This document shows, piece by piece, positions 62,968-64,000 of a stretch of 64,000 nucleotides of DNA (its first letter is position 1; the number at the start of each line of letters is the position of its first letter). Source of the DNA: RBG-16-66-20 sp035308765 (GTDB lineage Bacteria; Pseudomonadota; Gammaproteobacteria; Burkholderiales; SG8-39); assembly GCA_035308765.1 (NCBI GenBank), contig DATGGA010000034.1:1-64000 (forward strand). The letters run 5' to 3'. The notes under the pieces are model-generated. The model was not told the origin of the DNA. It made no database searches and worked only from the letters and a program-made list of their open reading frames with translations. The position numbers and the translations under genes are program-made.

Positions 62968-63954
62968 TCAGAAGGAGAACGCGCGCAGCGCGTTCTGGCC
63001 GCGCACGCGGTTGCGCGCGCCGTCGGGCAGGCGATCCACCCGGGCCAGGCAGCCGATCGGATCGCCAATGGTGTGCGGGTAGTCAGAGCCGTAGAGCACG
63101 TTGCCCGAGCCGAACACGTTCACCGCCATCGCCAGCGCCTCGTCGGTGAACACCACCGAATCGGCATACATGCGCCGCGCATGCAGGCTGGGCTTTTCCT
63201 GCGTTTTCGTGCGGCAGGCCGGGATGTGCTCGTAGCACTGGTCCATGCGCCCGATCAGGTAGGGCAAGGTGCCGCCGCCGTGGCTGGCAATTATTTTCAG
63301 CTTCTCGAAGCGGTCGAAAAATCCTTCGTAAATCATGCGCGCTACCGCCAGGGTGGTATCGGTGGTGAAGCCAATCGAGGCGACCAACTGGAAATGCGCC
63401 ATTTCCATCTCGCCAACCCCCGGCGGCGCCGTCGGATGGATCAGCACCGGCAGCTTCGCCGCGTCGATCGCCTGCCAGATCTTCGCGAAGGCGGGGTCGG
63501 TGAGCGCCTTGCCGCCGATGTTGGCGAGCACCATCACGCCGCAGGCGCCCGCCTTGAGCGAACGCTTCAATTCGGCAAGCGCCGCTTTCTCGTACTGCCA
63601 GGGCAGCGAGCAGAGCCACTGGACGCGGTCGGGCCAGGTCTTGCGCGCTTTGGCCATTTCGTCGTTCATGACCTGCGCCGCCTTCAGGCTCACCGCCTCG
63701 CCGCCCCAGTAGGCATTCGGGCAGGTCAGGGAAACCACCGACACATCGATGCCCACGCGATCCATGTTCTTGATGCGCAGGTCCCAGTCGAACATCTCGG
63801 GCACCGGCGTCATGAACGGCGCGCCGTCGAGGTGGATGGCGCGCAGGCCGCCGGTCACCGCCTTGAGCGTGTACCTCGGGCGGCCGTGCTTCTCGAGCAG
63901 CTTCAACCATTCGTTGTTGAGCATGTGGGTATGCACGTCGATGACAGGGCTCAT
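62968..63954 (-). CDS. Amidohydrolase family 2, ACMSD-like decarboxylase
   Basis: A 328-residue TIM-barrel metal enzyme. Metal ligands are seen in VIDVHTHML (His-x-His), LIHPTAPPG, IASHGGGTLPYLIGR and the Asp of LYGSDYPHTIGD. This set matches amidohydrolase_2 proteins such as 2-amino-3-carboxymuconate-6-semialdehyde decarboxylase and related aromatic-acid decarboxylases. It begins one base after the stop of a Bug-family gene, suggesting joint uptake and degradation of an aromatic or carboxylic acid. The exact substrate is not known. Confidence 0.87.
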   Translation of the reverse strand: MSPVIDVHTHMLNNEWLKLLEKHGRPRYTLKAVTGGLRAIHLDGAPFMTPVPEMFDWDLRIKNMDRVGIDVSVVSLTCPNAYWGGEAVSLKAAQVMNDEMAKARKTWPDRVQWLCSLPWQYEKAALAELKRSLKAGACGVMVLANIGGKALTDPAFAKIWQAIDAAKLPVLIHPTAPPGVGEMEMAHFQLVASIGFTTDTTLAVARMIYEGFFDRFEKLKIIASHGGGTLPYLIGRMDQCYEHIPACRTKTQEKPSLHARRMYADSVVFTDEALAMAVNVFGSGNVLYGSDYPHTIGDPIGCLARVDRLPDGARNRVRGQNALRAFSF

Positions 63955-63955
63955 G

Positions 63956-64000
63956 TCAATCCACCTTTGCGCCGGAGGCCTTCACGACGGCCGCCCAACG
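63956..64000 (-). CDS. C-terminus of a Bug-family (TctC-like) binding protein
   Basis: The last 14 codons plus TGA of a gene entering from the right edge read RWAAVVKASGAKVD, which matches the typical C-terminal end of Bug-family proteins (RWxxVVKxxGAKVD). One base separates its stop from the amidohydrolase ATG, so the two are co-transcribed. Identification rests on this short stretch only. Confidence 0.6.
   Translation of the reverse strand, partial: RWAAVVKASGAKVD

Overview
The window is high-GC, densely packed bacterial chromosome. Several features point to a betaproteobacterium, probably Burkholderiales in the broad sense: zapA followed by a 6S RNA and an EVE-domain gene, a MerR-controlled leucine-degradation (liu) operon, a class I PHA synthase, Bug-family (TctC-like) binding proteins and a sigma-54-dependent nitrate-assimilation operon. 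I see no insertion sequence, prophage, CRISPR array, tRNA or rRNA.

Region 1 (1-15232, all minus strand) is a run of 14 tightly overlapping genes for lipopolysaccharide. It holds sugar-nucleotide genes (rmlB, gmd, partial rmlA), a WbpM/WbpL/WbpV-like trio suggesting a QuiNAc-type initiating sugar, glycosyltransferases of the GT4, GT9 and CgeB-like types, an O-antigen ligase, MsbA and a WaaQ-like heptosyltransferase. Region 2 (15339-22890, plus) is housekeeping: a ZapB-like coiled-coil protein behind a near-consensus promoter, zapA, 6S RNA, an EVE protein, hemE, a DnaA-box cluster, priA, argS, a SPOR protein and dsbA. Region 3 (22925-25733, minus) is phaC plus a metallo-beta-lactamase-fold hydrolase.

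Region 4 (25758-34898, plus) is liuR and the leucine/isovalerate operon: isovaleryl-CoA dehydrogenase, beta-carbonic anhydrase, thiolase, PaaI-like thioesterase, methylcrotonyl-CoA carboxylase beta, methylglutaconyl-CoA hydratase, methylcrotonyl-CoA carboxylase alpha and HMG-CoA lyase. A perfect 22-bp palindrome at the end of liuR is the likely operator. Region 5 (34895-44122, minus) is a branched-chain-amino-acid-type (Liv) ABC transporter bracketed by two CoA ligases. A strong intrinsic terminator separates its binding-protein gene from livF. Region 6 (44268-49007) holds a Bug protein, an XRE regulator, a large MscS channel and an alpha/beta hydrolase.

Region 7 (49045-61705, plus) is the most interesting: a nitrate-assimilation locus nasT-nrtABD-cobA-nirB-(nirD-nasA)-nirC-kinase. 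The nrtA leader stacks an NtrC-type site, a consensus sigma-54 promoter, two ANTAR-type hexaloop hairpins and an overlapping intrinsic terminator. The nitrite reductase small subunit is fused in frame to the nitrate reductase, and the locus ends with a PP2C-phosphatase/protein-kinase fusion. No NasS partner for NasT is present. Region 8 (61725-64000) has a class II aldolase-like gene, a small exported protein, an ACMSD-like amidohydrolase and the last codons of a Bug-family protein.
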